From positions 5,652,501 to 5,716,500 of the forward strand of contig NZ_JADQDF010000001.1 in assembly GCF_019263585.2 (NCBI RefSeq): a DNA stretch of 64,000 bases, written 5' to 3'. The position numbers and the translations under genes were made by a program. The stretch comes from Pseudonocardia oceani. GTDB lineage: Bacteria; Actinomycetota; Actinomycetes; Mycobacteriales; Pseudonocardiaceae. Numbering within the stretch: the stretch's first letter is position 1; every line of letters starts with the position of its first letter. Of the stretch, positions 8,567 through 17,546 are shown piece by piece. The notes under the pieces are model-generated. The model worked only from the letters and a program-made list of their open reading frames with translations. It did no database searches and was not told where the DNA came from.

Positions 8567-8572
8567 TACGAT
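8567..8572 (+). promoter_or_regulatory. TANNNT -10 box (leaderless type)
   Basis: TACGAT six bases before the ATG at 8579 of the sigJ-like pseudogene. The spacing places transcription start at or near the start codon. Confidence 0.5.
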
Positions 8573-8578
8573 GCCGCC

Positions 8579-9059
8579 ATGCACGCCCAGCCCGACGGCG
8601 CGGCACCGCCGCCGTCCGACCTCGACGGGGCGGCGGCCTCGTTCGCCCGGGTCCGGCCGCGCCTGTTCGGGATCGCCCACCGGATGCTGGGCGGGGTCGC
8701 CGACGCCGAGGACGTCGTGCCGGACGTGTGGGTGAAGTGGCAGGTCCACGACCGCGACGCGGTCCGTGACGAGACCGCCTTCCTCGTGACGATGGCGACC
8801 CGGCCGGCCATCAACGCCACGCGGACCGCCCGGGTGCGGCGCGAGACCTACGCGGGCGGTCGACGGGGGTCGGGCCCGGGGGCGGGTCGTCGACCGGATG
8901 GCCGTGCCGCGTGCCGGGCTCTACCGCGGGCGCGTCCCAGGGGCCGGCCGCGTGGTGGCGGTCGAGGTCGGTGCCGACGGGACGGTCTCGGTGCCCTCGG
9001 CAGCGGCCGTCGGCGGGACGATCTCCGTGCAGTTCGTCTGCGGGTCCTCCCGGGACCGG
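8579..9059 (+). pseudogene. Truncated SigJ-like ECF sigma factor
   Basis: The first 92 codons are a clear SigJ-type ECF region 2: SFARVRPRLFGIAHRMLG, ADAEDVVPDVWVKWQ, ETAFLVTMATRPAINATR, RVRRETYAG. Similarity ends at about 8854. The region 4 helix-turn-helix and the SnoaL-like C-terminal domain of SigJ proteins are absent, replaced by out-of-frame Arg/Pro/Gly-rich translation. A QDV position reads PDV. Another open frame at 8898-9060 (VVAVEVGADGTVSVPSAAAV) has natural composition but no family I recognise. The promoter box is still present. The gene is decayed, with at least one deletion. Confidence 0.65.
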
Positions 9060-9062
9060 CCG

Positions 9063-9539
9063 TCACACCATCGACAGGAAGGTCGTGGCCATGGCCGCCC
9101 CCATGACGAGGTGCGCGGCGGGCTCGGCCCGGGCCCGTGAGCTCGTGAGCGGGCTGCACCACCGCACCGTGCGCACGGCGAAGTAGCCGGTCAGGGCCAG
9201 GCACAGCACGGCGACCGGGAGGCCGTCGTGCTCGCGCGGGAGCAGCGGCATGAGCACCATCGCCGCGGCGGCCGCGCAGCTGTGCAGCGTCTCGCCCGCG
9301 CTGCTCTCGCCCCGGCCGCGACCGGCCAGGGCGAACAGGCAGGAGGCGGCGGCGAGCACGGCCGAGAGGCCGTGCCGCCCCACGGCCATGGCGCCCATGG
9401 CCGCGGCCATGGCGCCGTGCCCCAGCGCGGTGGAGCGGTGCGCCGGGGCACGGCGGGCGCGGGTCAGGAAGACCACGGCGGCGGCGAGGCACGCCGTGCC
9501 GAGGACGGTCTCCCACAGGCCCGCGCCCGCGTGGTGCAC
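9063..9539 (-). CDS. DUF5134 family membrane protein
   Basis: A 158-residue integral membrane protein with about five hydrophobic segments, opening GTG-encoded MHHAGAGLWETVLGTACLAA. His and Met residues sit inside the membrane segments (GHGAMAAAMGAMAVGRHG, AAHLVMGAAMATTFL), the pattern of DUF5134. These residues suggest metal, perhaps copper, binding, but that is inference. The GTG at 9537-9539 begins three bases after the stop of the copper amine oxidase gene, so the two are translationally linked. A role in copper supply to the oxidase is plausible and untested. Confidence 0.72.
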   Translation of the reverse strand: MHHAGAGLWETVLGTACLAAAVVFLTRARRAPAHRSTALGHGAMAAAMGAMAVGRHGLSAVLAAASCLFALAGRGRGESSAGETLHSCAAAAAMVLMPLLPREHDGLPVAVLCLALTGYFAVRTVRWCSPLTSSRARAEPAAHLVMGAAMATTFLSMV

Positions 9540-9542
9540 GGC

Positions 9543-11477
9543 TCAGACGTCCTCGGGCCGGCGGTCCTTGCCCGGACCGTGGACGTCGCCCTCGGTGTGG
9601 CAGTGCCCGCCCGACGACGCCGGGACGTTCAGCGCCGGGTTGCGGTCGAAGAACCCGGAGGGCTTGAGCACGAAGCCGGTGTAGTCGACGGGCATGATCG
9701 GCCAGTCCTCCGGGCGCGGGAAGTGCGTGAGCCCGAAGGTGTGCCACACGACGATGTCCTCGCCGTCGACGGGCCGGTCGGCCTGCACCCACGCCGGGAG
9801 GCCGGCGCCGCCCGGGTTCTGGTTGACGAAGTCCCCGGCCGGGTAGCGCTCGTCCTTGTCGTACCCGGTGACCCACAGCGCCTTCGTGGCGAACGTGGCG
9901 CGGGAGTGGATGCTCGACGCCTCGTCGGCCAGCAGGGTCGGCTGACCCAGCGGGTGCAGGGCGTAGCCGACGGGCTGGCCCAGCGCGTTCGTCTTCTCGG
10001 TGTTGACGATGTGCCAGACGCGCCCGGTGGCGGCGTTGGCGTCGCGCTGGGCGTCGGACTCCCGGGTCAGCCGCGTGACCTTGCGGCGGAACGCGTTGCC
10101 GTAGGGGTTGTCCTCGCCCATCGGGACGCGGGCTGCCTCGACCTCCTCCACGGCGTTGGCGGTGCCGTCGACGGTCATGTCGAGGCGGGCGGAGAACAGG
10201 TGCTGGTGGAACGGGGCGCCGAGGCCGGGCGCGATCTCGGTCGCGTACTCGCCGGGGGTGCCGGAGGTGAACACGATGCCGGTGGCCTTGCACTCCAGCT
10301 CGATGGTGCCGTCGAGGTAGAGGTACCAGTAGAAGCCGTAGTCGTAGTTGCCGATCGGCGTGAAGAAGCTGATCACCAGGCGGCGCTGGCGGCGGGTCTC
10401 GCGGGCGCCGGTGAACATGTCCGAGTGCTTCCAGAGGACGCCGTAGTCCTCCTCGTGCATGCAGATCGCGTTCTGGATGGTGCGCGGGTTGCCGAGGTCG
10501 TCGGCGATGACCGCGTCGGTGTAGAGGATGTCGCCGAGGCAGTCGCAGCCCAGCTGCAGGGAGTCGGCGTAGCGGGCGAACATGTACTCGCCGCAGTCGA
10601 AGTAGTTCTGCCAGAAGCGCACCGGCGACGGGTCGGCGTAGGGGACCACCATCTCGGCGACCGACGCGCGGTAGCAGATGGGCCGGCCGTCGAAGCTGAT
10701 CTGGTGCAGGGTCAGGCCCTCGCGCTCGTTGAACCCGATGCGCAGGTCCCAGTTGCCCCAGCGCACGCGGCCGTCCTCGACGGTGAACGAGCGGCCCTCG
10801 GGCTGGGTGATCTCGATGGGCTTGAGGTCCAGCGGCGCGCCCTGGAGCTGCGGGTCGTCGAAGTTGCCGCTGGTGGCGGGCACCTCGTGCACGGCCTCGT
10901 CGACGACGCGGTCGACCCGGCGGCCGGTGAGGTCGACGTAGGCGACCATCCCGTCGATCGGGTGCGCCCACGGGTGGTCCTTCTCGTGGTCCTGCCGGAA
11001 CCCGAACGCCCGCACGACCCGGCGGCCCGGGATCTCCGGGTAGTCGGTGAACGCGCCCGCCGACAGCGGGACCGCCCGCACGGTGGTGGGGTCGATGCCG
11101 CGGCGCTCGAGGGCCGCGATCCACTCCGGCGAGCTGTTGAGGACGTCCTCGATGAACTCGAACTCGGTGTCGATGATGGGCGGCTGCCCCTCGCGGACCG
11201 GGTCGATCTGGCGCTGCGAGACCACCGAGCGGGATTCGGTGGAGACCACGACGTCCCAGGAGGTTCCGGTGGCGATGTCGAGCAGCACGACGCGGAAGCG
11301 CCGGTCGGTCCCGCCGCCGGCGAGCACCTCGTCCTTGGCGGGCTCCTCCGGCGCGAAGAAGGTGTAGCGGACGTTCTCGCCGAGCAGGCCGGAGTCGAGC
11401 AGCACCTCGCGGACGGTGCCGACCTCGGCCTCGCTCGTCATCGCGAGCGCGTGCGTGCGGTTCTCGAGTGTGGTCAC
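9543..11477 (-). CDS. Copper-containing primary amine oxidase
   Basis: A 644-residue enzyme of the expected length for bacterial topaquinone amine oxidases (amine + O2 to aldehyde, NH3, H2O2). The Tyr converted to TPQ lies in the NYDYGFYWYLYLDGTIE block. A copper His-x-His is in PFHQHLFSARLDM and the third His is likely in the C-terminal HFPRPEDWPIMP region. The catalytic-base block YADPSPVRFWQNYFDCGEYM is also present. The start is the GTG at 11475-11477 (VTTLENRTHALAM), chosen for the aaggagat seven bases upstream; an upstream extension is Arg/Pro-rich and unlikely. No signal peptide, as in Arthrobacter-type enzymes. It is followed by a DUF5134 gene and preceded by a polyamine-deacetylase-like gene. 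Confidence 0.93.
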   Translation of the reverse strand: MTTLENRTHALAMTSEAEVGTVREVLLDSGLLGENVRYTFFAPEEPAKDEVLAGGGTDRRFRVVLLDIATGTSWDVVVSTESRSVVSQRQIDPVREGQPPIIDTEFEFIEDVLNSSPEWIAALERRGIDPTTVRAVPLSAGAFTDYPEIPGRRVVRAFGFRQDHEKDHPWAHPIDGMVAYVDLTGRRVDRVVDEAVHEVPATSGNFDDPQLQGAPLDLKPIEITQPEGRSFTVEDGRVRWGNWDLRIGFNEREGLTLHQISFDGRPICYRASVAEMVVPYADPSPVRFWQNYFDCGEYMFARYADSLQLGCDCLGDILYTDAVIADDLGNPRTIQNAICMHEEDYGVLWKHSDMFTGARETRRQRRLVISFFTPIGNYDYGFYWYLYLDGTIELECKATGIVFTSGTPGEYATEIAPGLGAPFHQHLFSARLDMTVDGTANAVEEVEAARVPMGEDNPYGNAFRRKVTRLTRESDAQRDANAATGRVWHIVNTEKTNALGQPVGYALHPLGQPTLLADEASSIHSRATFATKALWVTGYDKDERYPAGDFVNQNPGGAGLPAWVQADRPVDGEDIVVWHTFGLTHFPRPEDWPIMPVDYTGFVLKPSGFFDRNPALNVPASSGGHCHTEGDVHGPGKDRRPEDV

Positions 11478-11608
11478 GGGTGGATCTCCTTTCGGGCCGC
11501 GTCGGCGGCGAGGGAGGGGGTGGACGAACCGGAGGCTCATGCGCGCTCCTGCGGTGTCCGTGGTCACTGCGGACACGGTCGCCGCCCCGCGCCCGCCCGT
11601 CAAAGGCC

Positions 11609-11654
11609 GTTCTCATTCGACGCGGGCGGCGGTCCGCCGCGTTCTCGTTCGACG
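11609..11654. promoter_or_regulatory. Direct repeats flanking a dyad upstream of the amine oxidase gene
   Basis: Two 14-mers differing at one base (gttctcattcgacg at 11609-11622, gttctcgttcgacg at 11641-11654) are spaced 32 bp, about three helical turns. Between them lies a 7-bp palindrome (gcggcgg t ccgccgc). The unit is 130 bp upstream of the amine oxidase start, in an otherwise featureless 218-bp gap, and is a good operator candidate. The nearby LuxR regulator is the obvious protein to test. Confidence 0.45.
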
Positions 11655-11695
11655 GGCGATCGCGGTCGGGGCCTCTCAGACCGGCGGCGCTGCGG

Positions 11696-12820
<1,125 letters not shown>

Positions 12821-13035
12821 CGTGTCTCCTCGGGGTGCGCGGGCCCGCGGCGGCGGGCAGCAGCGACGCTAGGGACGCCCGGCAGCGCCCACCATCGGTC
12901 GGTTGACGGATGCCGCGGCCGGTCGCGGCGCCCCGTGACGCGCTGGACACGCGGAACAGCTGCGCCGGCACCCCGTCCGTGGATAGCCTCCTGCTGCAGC
13001 ACCGCGCACCGGCCACGGCCCGACGGGAGGACCCC

Positions 13036-13728
13036 GTGAGCAGCTTCGCCGACTCCCTCGGCGCGATCGCCTCCCACGACCCGGCCGCGCGGCTCCGGGG
13101 CGCGGTGGAGCTCCTGTGCCGGGAGACGGGCCTGGACGTCGCGCAGGTCAACGCCATCGACCCCGGATCGGGCGCGCACGTCGAGCTCACGAACGTGGGG
13201 CACGAGCAGTCCGTCGCCGACTACTACCGGTCGCACCGCTTCACCGCGCGCTGCATGGGTTTCCGCACCCAGCGGCGGGTCCCCGACGAGCTGCTGTGCT
13301 GGGACGACATCCCCGGGTTCCCCGACAGCCACACCGCGCGCGCGGTGCTGCGCCCGTCCGGGTTCAACAACGGGATGTCGGCCCTGGTCACGAGCGGGGC
13401 CGGGGTCGTCGTCGGCGTCTGCAACGTCAACTCGGTGGCCGACCGGATCGCCCCGGGCACCAAGGAGGTCTTCGCGCGCCTGCGCCCGACCCTCGCTGCC
13501 CTCGTCCAGGACGCCGTCCGCCACCGGAACCTCGGGCTGTCGCCCCGCGAGACCGAGATCGTGCGCCTGCTCGCCACCGGGATGTCCAACCGCGAGATCG
13601 GCGAGGCCCTCTTCGTCTCGGCGCGCACGGTCTCGACCCACGTCGAGCACGTGCTCGCGAAACTCGGCGTGTCGAGCCGGGTGCAGGCGGCCGCGCTCGC
13701 GGTCCGCTCGGGGCTCGTCGAGCCCTGA
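13036..13728 (+). CDS. LuxR-family transcriptional regulator
   Basis: A 230-residue regulator starting at GTG 13036 (VSSFADSLGAIASHD) with gggagg just upstream. The N-terminal about 155 residues form a PAS/GAF-like sensory region with no clear ligand motif. The C-terminus is a GerE/LuxR helix-turn-helix: LSPRETEIVRLLATGMSNRE, IGEALFVSARTVSTHVEHVL, AKLGVSSRVQAAA. It is divergent from the deacetylase gene across about 215 bp and is the natural candidate to control the deacetylase-amine oxidase-DUF5134 block. Confidence 0.85.
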   Translation: MSSFADSLGAIASHDPAARLRGAVELLCRETGLDVAQVNAIDPGSGAHVELTNVGHEQSVADYYRSHRFTARCMGFRTQRRVPDELLCWDDIPGFPDSHTARAVLRPSGFNNGMSALVTSGAGVVVGVCNVNSVADRIAPGTKEVFARLRPTLAALVQDAVRHRNLGLSPRETEIVRLLATGMSNREIGEALFVSARTVSTHVEHVLAKLGVSSRVQAAALAVRSGLVEP

Positions 13729-13756
13729 ACCGCTGCCCGGCCGCCCGCCCGGCGCC

Positions 13757-14227
13757 TCACCACCGGTACGGCAGGAACTTCCCGTCGAACGTGACGACCA
13801 CCCGGTCGCCGTCGGGGTCGGGGCGGCGGCCCACCGTGAGGTGGAAGTTGATGGCGCTCATGATCCCGTCGCCGAACTCCTCGTGGATCAGCGCCTTGAT
13901 CGCGGAGCCGTAGACGTCGAGCGCCTCGTGGAAGCGGTAGACGGTGGGGTCCGACGCGGTCTCGGGGTCGGGGGTCCGGGTGGGCTGGAGCTGCAGCGCC
14001 TCGACGACCTCGTCGTCGAGCCCGAGGAGCGCGCCCACGGCCCGCGCCTCCTCGGGCGGCACCGGGTGCTTGCCGAGCAGCGCGGCGACCGTCCAGACCG
14101 GGGCCCGCCCGATCGCCCGCGCCACCTCCGCCCACGACAGGCCGCGGCGGATGCGGAGGCGGTCGACGGTGCGGCCGGCCTCGGCCTTGTCGACGAACCG
14201 GACGGGCTCAGGCGGAGTAGTAGTCAT
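13757..14227 (-). CDS. cynS: Cyanate hydratase (cyanase)
   Basis: A 156-residue cyanase converting cyanate and bicarbonate to ammonia and CO2. The N-terminal all-helical domain (RIRRGLSWAEVARAIGRAP) precedes the catalytic domain with YRFHEALDVYGSAIKALIHE and EFGDGIMSAINF. The catalytic Arg, Glu and Ser are all present. The ATG at 14225-14227 overlaps the end of the upstream cupin gene by 20 bases, so they are co-translated. The divergent PAS-AraC protein is the likely regulator. Confidence 0.95.
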   Translation of the reverse strand: MTTTPPEPVRFVDKAEAGRTVDRLRIRRGLSWAEVARAIGRAPVWTVAALLGKHPVPPEEARAVGALLGLDDEVVEALQLQPTRTPDPETASDPTVYRFHEALDVYGSAIKALIHEEFGDGIMSAINFHLTVGRRPDPDGDRVVVTFDGKFLPYRW

Positions 14228-14573
14228 TGCCCCTCGAGAACTCGAGGAAGCGGCAGTCCTGCTCGCCGACGGCCCAGGCGTCGTGCCCGGGCGGCAGCAG
14301 CATGACGTCGCCCGCGGAGAACTCCTCGGTCGCGCCGTCGGCCATCCGCACGCCCAGGGTCCCGGCGACGACGTAGGCGACGTGGGGCAGCTCGCACAGG
14401 TCGGTGCCGGCGTGGTCCTTGAGGTCGCTGGACCAGCGCGCCCCGACGGCGAAGGTCACCTCGGTGACGCTGACGCCGTCGAGCTCGGCGGTCCTCTTCG
14501 AGATCAGGCCGTGCGCGTCGCTCTCGACGGCGGCGAGGGTCGCCTTCTGCATCACGGGGTTGTACGTGCCCAT
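14208..14573 (-). CDS. Cupin-domain protein upstream of cynS
   Basis: A 121-residue single cupin. The ATG at 14571-14573 (MGTYNPVMQKATLAAVES) is preceded by ttggag eight bases upstream. The cupin strands are visible in SVTEVTFAVGARWSSDLKDH, CELPHVAYVVAGTLGVRMAD and GDVMLLPPGHDAWAVGEQDC. Metal-ligand His residues are sparse (DH, PH, GH), so it may be a binding or sensor protein rather than a dioxygenase. Cupins of this kind recur with cyanase genes. The link to cyanate metabolism is inferred from the 20-bp overlap. Confidence 0.8.
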   Translation of the reverse strand: MGTYNPVMQKATLAAVESDAHGLISKRTAELDGVSVTEVTFAVGARWSSDLKDHAGTDLCELPHVAYVVAGTLGVRMADGATEEFSAGDVMLLPPGHDAWAVGEQDCRFLEFSRGNDYYSA

Positions 14574-14612
14574 GTTCGCTCCAAGGTGGAAGGATCCGGT
14601 CCGGCCATCCCA

Positions 14613-14631
14613 TCCCACCGCGCCGGTGGGA
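14613..14631. promoter_or_regulatory. Palindrome in the cupin-cynS / AraC divergent region
   Basis: A perfect 8-bp inverted repeat (tcccaccg cgc cggtggga), 40 bp upstream of the cupin start. It sits in the 194-bp region shared with the divergent PAS-AraC gene and is a candidate operator for that regulator. Confidence 0.4.
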
Positions 14632-14767
14632 GCCAGGGCGATCCGCGCGGCGGGTCCGGCGTTCCGCGCAGACGGGAGCCCTCCGGTAACACGTTCTCAA
14701 CCCGCAGGACACGCGCGTCGGCGAGCCTGCACGGACCGAGCCCCCTGCTGCCGAGCCGGAGACCGTG

Positions 14768-15517
14768 ATGCCGCCCGCCGACCTCGCCGTGCAGATCCTC
14801 GCGCGGGTGCCCCTGCCCGTCTGGGTCCTCGACGTCGACGGAGTGGTGGCGTTCGCGAACGACGCCGCCGCCTCGGTGCTGGGCTACCGCGACCCCGGCG
14901 TCCTGCGCGGCCTGCAGGGTCACGAGACCGTGCACCACCACCGTCCCGACGGCTCGGACTACCCCGTCGAGCAGTGCCCGCTGCTGCGGCCGGCGTCGAC
15001 GGGGGAGGCGGCCGCCGCCGACGACGAGTGGTTCATCCGCCGCGACGGCTCCCTGCTGCCGATCACCTGGTCGGCCGCGCCGATCGAACTGCCCAACGGC
15101 CGGGGGACCGTGCTGTCCTTCCAGGACCGGACCGCGCGGCTACCGCGGCCCGTCGACGGAGTCGGGCGCGACGGGCTCCTCGCGGCGGCCACCGACCACG
15201 TCGCGCGCCACGCCGCCGACCCAGCGCTGACGCCGCAGCGGCTCGCCCGCGAGCACCACGTCTCCCTGCGCCTGCTGCAGTCCGCGTTCGCGGCGAGCGG
15301 CACCTCACCCGCGCGCTGCATCCGGGAGCAGCGCCTCCTGCTCGCGCGGCGGCTCCTGCTGGAGGGGGCGCCGGTGGGCGTGGCGGCGACGCGCAGCGGC
15401 TTCACCGACGTCGGCACGTTCACGCGCGCGTTCCGGCGCTGGTCGGGCGGCACGCCGTCGGCGGTCGCGGGTGGCGCCGCGGACGCCGGGCTCCCGCCGG
15501 CGGTCGACCGGCCGTAA
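14768..15517 (+). CDS. PAS-sensor AraC-family transcriptional regulator
   Basis: A 249-residue protein. Residues about 1-120 form a PAS domain (LPVWVLDVDGVVAFANDAAA, EEWFIRRDGSLLPITWS-like region, GRGTVLSFQDRTARL). Residues about 140-235 form an AraC double helix-turn-helix (LTPQRLAREHHVSLRLLQSA, VGVAATRSGFTDVGTFTRAF, RRWSGGTPSAV). The gene diverges from the cupin-cynS operon and probably regulates it. The start is either GTG 14765 or ATG 14768, which differ by one codon. Confidence 0.85.
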   Translation: MPPADLAVQILARVPLPVWVLDVDGVVAFANDAAASVLGYRDPGVLRGLQGHETVHHHRPDGSDYPVEQCPLLRPASTGEAAAADDEWFIRRDGSLLPITWSAAPIELPNGRGTVLSFQDRTARLPRPVDGVGRDGLLAAATDHVARHAADPALTPQRLAREHHVSLRLLQSAFAASGTSPARCIREQRLLLARRLLLEGAPVGVAATRSGFTDVGTFTRAFRRWSGGTPSAVAGGAADAGLPPAVDRP

Positions 15518-15561
15518 CCGGGCGGACGGGCCGGTGCCCCCGGTTCGGGCCGGTGCCGCGG

Positions 15562-16152
15562 TCAGGTTCCGCCGACGCGGCGGATGCCGTGGGGCGACGT
15601 GGCGTCGAGCGCGGCGACGAGGTCCTCGCGGGCGCGGGCGACCCGCGAGCGGATCGTGCCGACCGGGCAACCGCACACCTCCGCGGCCTCGGCGTAGCTC
15701 AGGTCGAGCAGCTGGGTGAGCACGAACGCCTCGCGGCGGTCGTGGTCGAGGGCGTCGACGAGCTCGCGCAGCAGCACGGCCTCGTCCACAGCCGAGCGCG
15801 CCAGGCCCGGGCGGGACGCCACGGTGGCGGCGAGCGCCTCCCAGTCGTCGACGCCGCTGGTGCGGGGCCTGCGCACCGCGGTGCGGACCGCGTCGGCGCA
15901 GGTGTGGCGGGCCACCGACAGCAGCCAGGTGCGCGCGCTCGACCGGCCGCCGAAACCGGGCAGCGACCGCAGCGCGCGGAGGTAGGTCTCCTGGGCGAGG
16001 TCGTCGGCGTCGCGGGGCCCGGCGAGGTGGGTGACGAAGCGGTGCACGTCGCGCTGCGTGGCCCGGACGAACGCGGCCAGGGCCTCGCGGTCACCCCGTC
16101 CGGCGGCCAGCGCCCACGCGGTGGTGCGGGCGTCGTCGGGACGTTCGACCAT
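15562..16152 (-). CDS. sigC: SigC-like ECF sigma factor
   Basis: A 196-residue ECF sigma factor. Region 2: LAAFVRATQRDVHRFVTHLA, DADDLAQETYLRALRSLPGF and SSARTWLLSVARHTCADAVR. Region 4: ALDHDRREAFVLTQLLDLSY, AEAAEVCGCPVGTIRSRVAR. The RATQxDVxRF and SSARTWLLxxARH blocks resemble mycobacterial SigC. A TACCGT box seven bases before the ATG at 16152 suggests leaderless transcription. The divergent gene encodes a zinc-finger membrane protein that should be its anti-sigma factor. Beyond it lie MauE-like and DsbA-like genes, which suggests an envelope redox or metal regulon. Confidence 0.85.
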   Translation of the reverse strand: MVERPDDARTTAWALAAGRGDREALAAFVRATQRDVHRFVTHLAGPRDADDLAQETYLRALRSLPGFGGRSSARTWLLSVARHTCADAVRTAVRRPRTSGVDDWEALAATVASRPGLARSAVDEAVLLRELVDALDHDRREAFVLTQLLDLSYAEAAEVCGCPVGTIRSRVARAREDLVAALDATSPHGIRRVGGT

Positions 16153-16159
16153 GCGTCGA

Positions 16160-16165
16160 ACGGTA
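16160..16165 (-). promoter_or_regulatory. TANNNT -10 box for the SigC-like gene
   Basis: TACCGT on the minus strand, seven bases before the ATG at 16152, a leaderless arrangement. Confidence 0.55.
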
Positions 16166-16217
16166 GCCCGTGCGGGCCGGCGGGAACCCCGGGGCACCGG
16201 TGGGCGACCCTGTGGGC

Positions 16218-16967
16218 ATGGAGCGCGGCGACGCCATGGCGTGCGGGGACTGCCGGGACGCGATCTCGGCGCGGCTGGACGGCGAGGACCTCCCGGGCGA
16301 GTCCGAGCAGGTCGACGCCCACGTCGCGGGGTGCGCGGAGTGCCGGGCGTTCGCCGAGCGGGCCGCGCGGGTCACGCGCCTGACCCGCACGCGGGCGGTC
16401 GAACAGGTGCCCGACCTCGCCGCGGCGGTGCTCGCCGCGGCGCCCCCAGTGCGGGCGCGGCGCGCCGACGCGGTGCGGCTCGCGCTGGGCGGCGTCGGCA
16501 TCGGGCAGTTCGCCCTGGCGGTCAGCGGGGTCGTCGCCGGCGCCGGTCACCACGGCGCCATCGAGCTGGCGGGCGCGAGCGCCGCGCACTTCTCCCACGA
16601 GAGCTCGGCGTGGAACGTGGCGCTGGCCGTCGGTTTCCTGTGGGCCGCGGCGGGCGGCGCGCGGGCGGCCGGGCTGGTGCCCGTCGTCGGCGCCTTCGTC
16701 GGCGTGCTCGGCGCGCTCTCGCTCGTCGACCTGCTCGGCGGCCGCGTCGACCCGGCGCGCCTGCTCACCCACGGCCTGGTCCTGGCCGGGTTCGTCCTGC
16801 TGGTCGTCCTGCGCCGGCTCAGCGGTGACGGCGGCGGTGGCGCCGGGCGGGACACGGCCGGGTCGGACCGGACGGGACCCGCGCAGCCCTGGACGTCCCG
16901 CTGGACCGGGCCGTCCCCGGAGACGGGCGGCGGCCCCGCCCCGACCGCCCGCCGCCGCGCCGCCTGA
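16218..16967 (+). CDS. Membrane anti-sigma factor with zf-HC2 domain
   Basis: A 249-residue protein. The N-terminus is a zf-HC2 anti-sigma domain with CGDCRDAISARLDGE and DAHVAGCAECRAF, giving the His-x3-Cys-x2-Cys zinc signature. About five membrane segments follow (for example LALGGVGIGQFALAVSGVV and GLVLAGFVLLVVLRR). The loop between the first two carries a histidine cluster (GAGHHG, AHFSHE) that could bind a metal. The Pro/Gly/Arg-rich C-terminus is cytoplasmic. It diverges from the SigC-like gene 65 bp away and should hold that sigma factor inactive at the membrane. Confidence 0.8.
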   Translation: MERGDAMACGDCRDAISARLDGEDLPGESEQVDAHVAGCAECRAFAERAARVTRLTRTRAVEQVPDLAAAVLAAAPPVRARRADAVRLALGGVGIGQFALAVSGVVAGAGHHGAIELAGASAAHFSHESSAWNVALAVGFLWAAAGGARAAGLVPVVGAFVGVLGALSLVDLLGGRVDPARLLTHGLVLAGFVLLVVLRRLSGDGGGGAGRDTAGSDRTGPAQPWTSRWTGPSPETGGGPAPTARRRAA

Positions 16968-17021
16968 CGTTCTCGCCGGTCGGCGGGAACCGGGAGCGCA
17001 CCGGCGGCGACCCCTCCGGCG

Positions 17022-17546
17022 ATGAACACCGTCGCGCAGGACCTCCGGCCGGGCCTCCGGGACGCCGTCCCGTGGTTCGGCACCCTCGCCCGCCTCGTGC
17101 TCGGCATCGTGTGGATCGTCGCGGGCTCCGCGAAGATCACCGACCTCGAGGCGTCGGTCCGGGCGGTCCGGGCCTACCGACTGCTGCCCGAGGCGCTCGC
17201 CCAGGTCGTCGGGGCCGGGCTGCCGCCCGCGGAGCTCCTGCTGGGGGTGCTGCTGGTCGTCGGCCTCGGGGTGCGGGCGTCCGCGGTCGTGTCGGCGCTG
17301 CTGATGGCCGCGTTCGTCGTCGGCATCGCCTCGGCGTGGGCGCGCGGGCTGCGCATCGACTGCGGCTGCTTCGGCGACGGCGGCGAGCTCGCGGCGGGGG
17401 AGGACCCGGCCTACGGGTGGGACCTGCTGCGCGACGCCGCGCTGCTGGCGCTGTCGGTGGCGCTGGCCCGGTGGCCGCGCGGGCGGTTCGGGATCGACGG
17501 CGCGCTCGATGCGCGCCGGGAGCGCAGGGACCAGGAGGAGCAGTGA
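17022..17546 (+). CDS. MauE/DoxX-family membrane protein
   Basis: A 174-residue, four-helix membrane protein of the MauE/DoxX group. It begins with an ARLVLGIVWIVAGSAKITDL helix; GSAKI is a family signature. It carries the IDCGCFGDGGE motif between helices 3 and 4, with two Cys typical of MauE-like methylamine utilization proteins linked to disulfide formation. The stop overlaps the next gene's GTG (GTGA), so it is coupled to a DsbA-like thioredoxin. Together they probably form a membrane thiol-oxidation pair, by analogy to MauE/MauD and VKOR/DsbA pairs. Confidence 0.85.
   Translation: MNTVAQDLRPGLRDAVPWFGTLARLVLGIVWIVAGSAKITDLEASVRAVRAYRLLPEALAQVVGAGLPPAELLLGVLLVVGLGVRASAVVSALLMAAFVVGIASAWARGLRIDCGCFGDGGELAAGEDPAYGWDLLRDAALLALSVALARWPRGRFGIDGALDARRERRDQEEQ

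Noticed and set aside
8898..9060. Separate small gene (VVAVEVGADGTVSVPSAAAV)
   Set aside because: No family, no ribosome binding site, and the frame continues into antisense of the DUF5134 gene; kept only as a note in the sigJ remnant.
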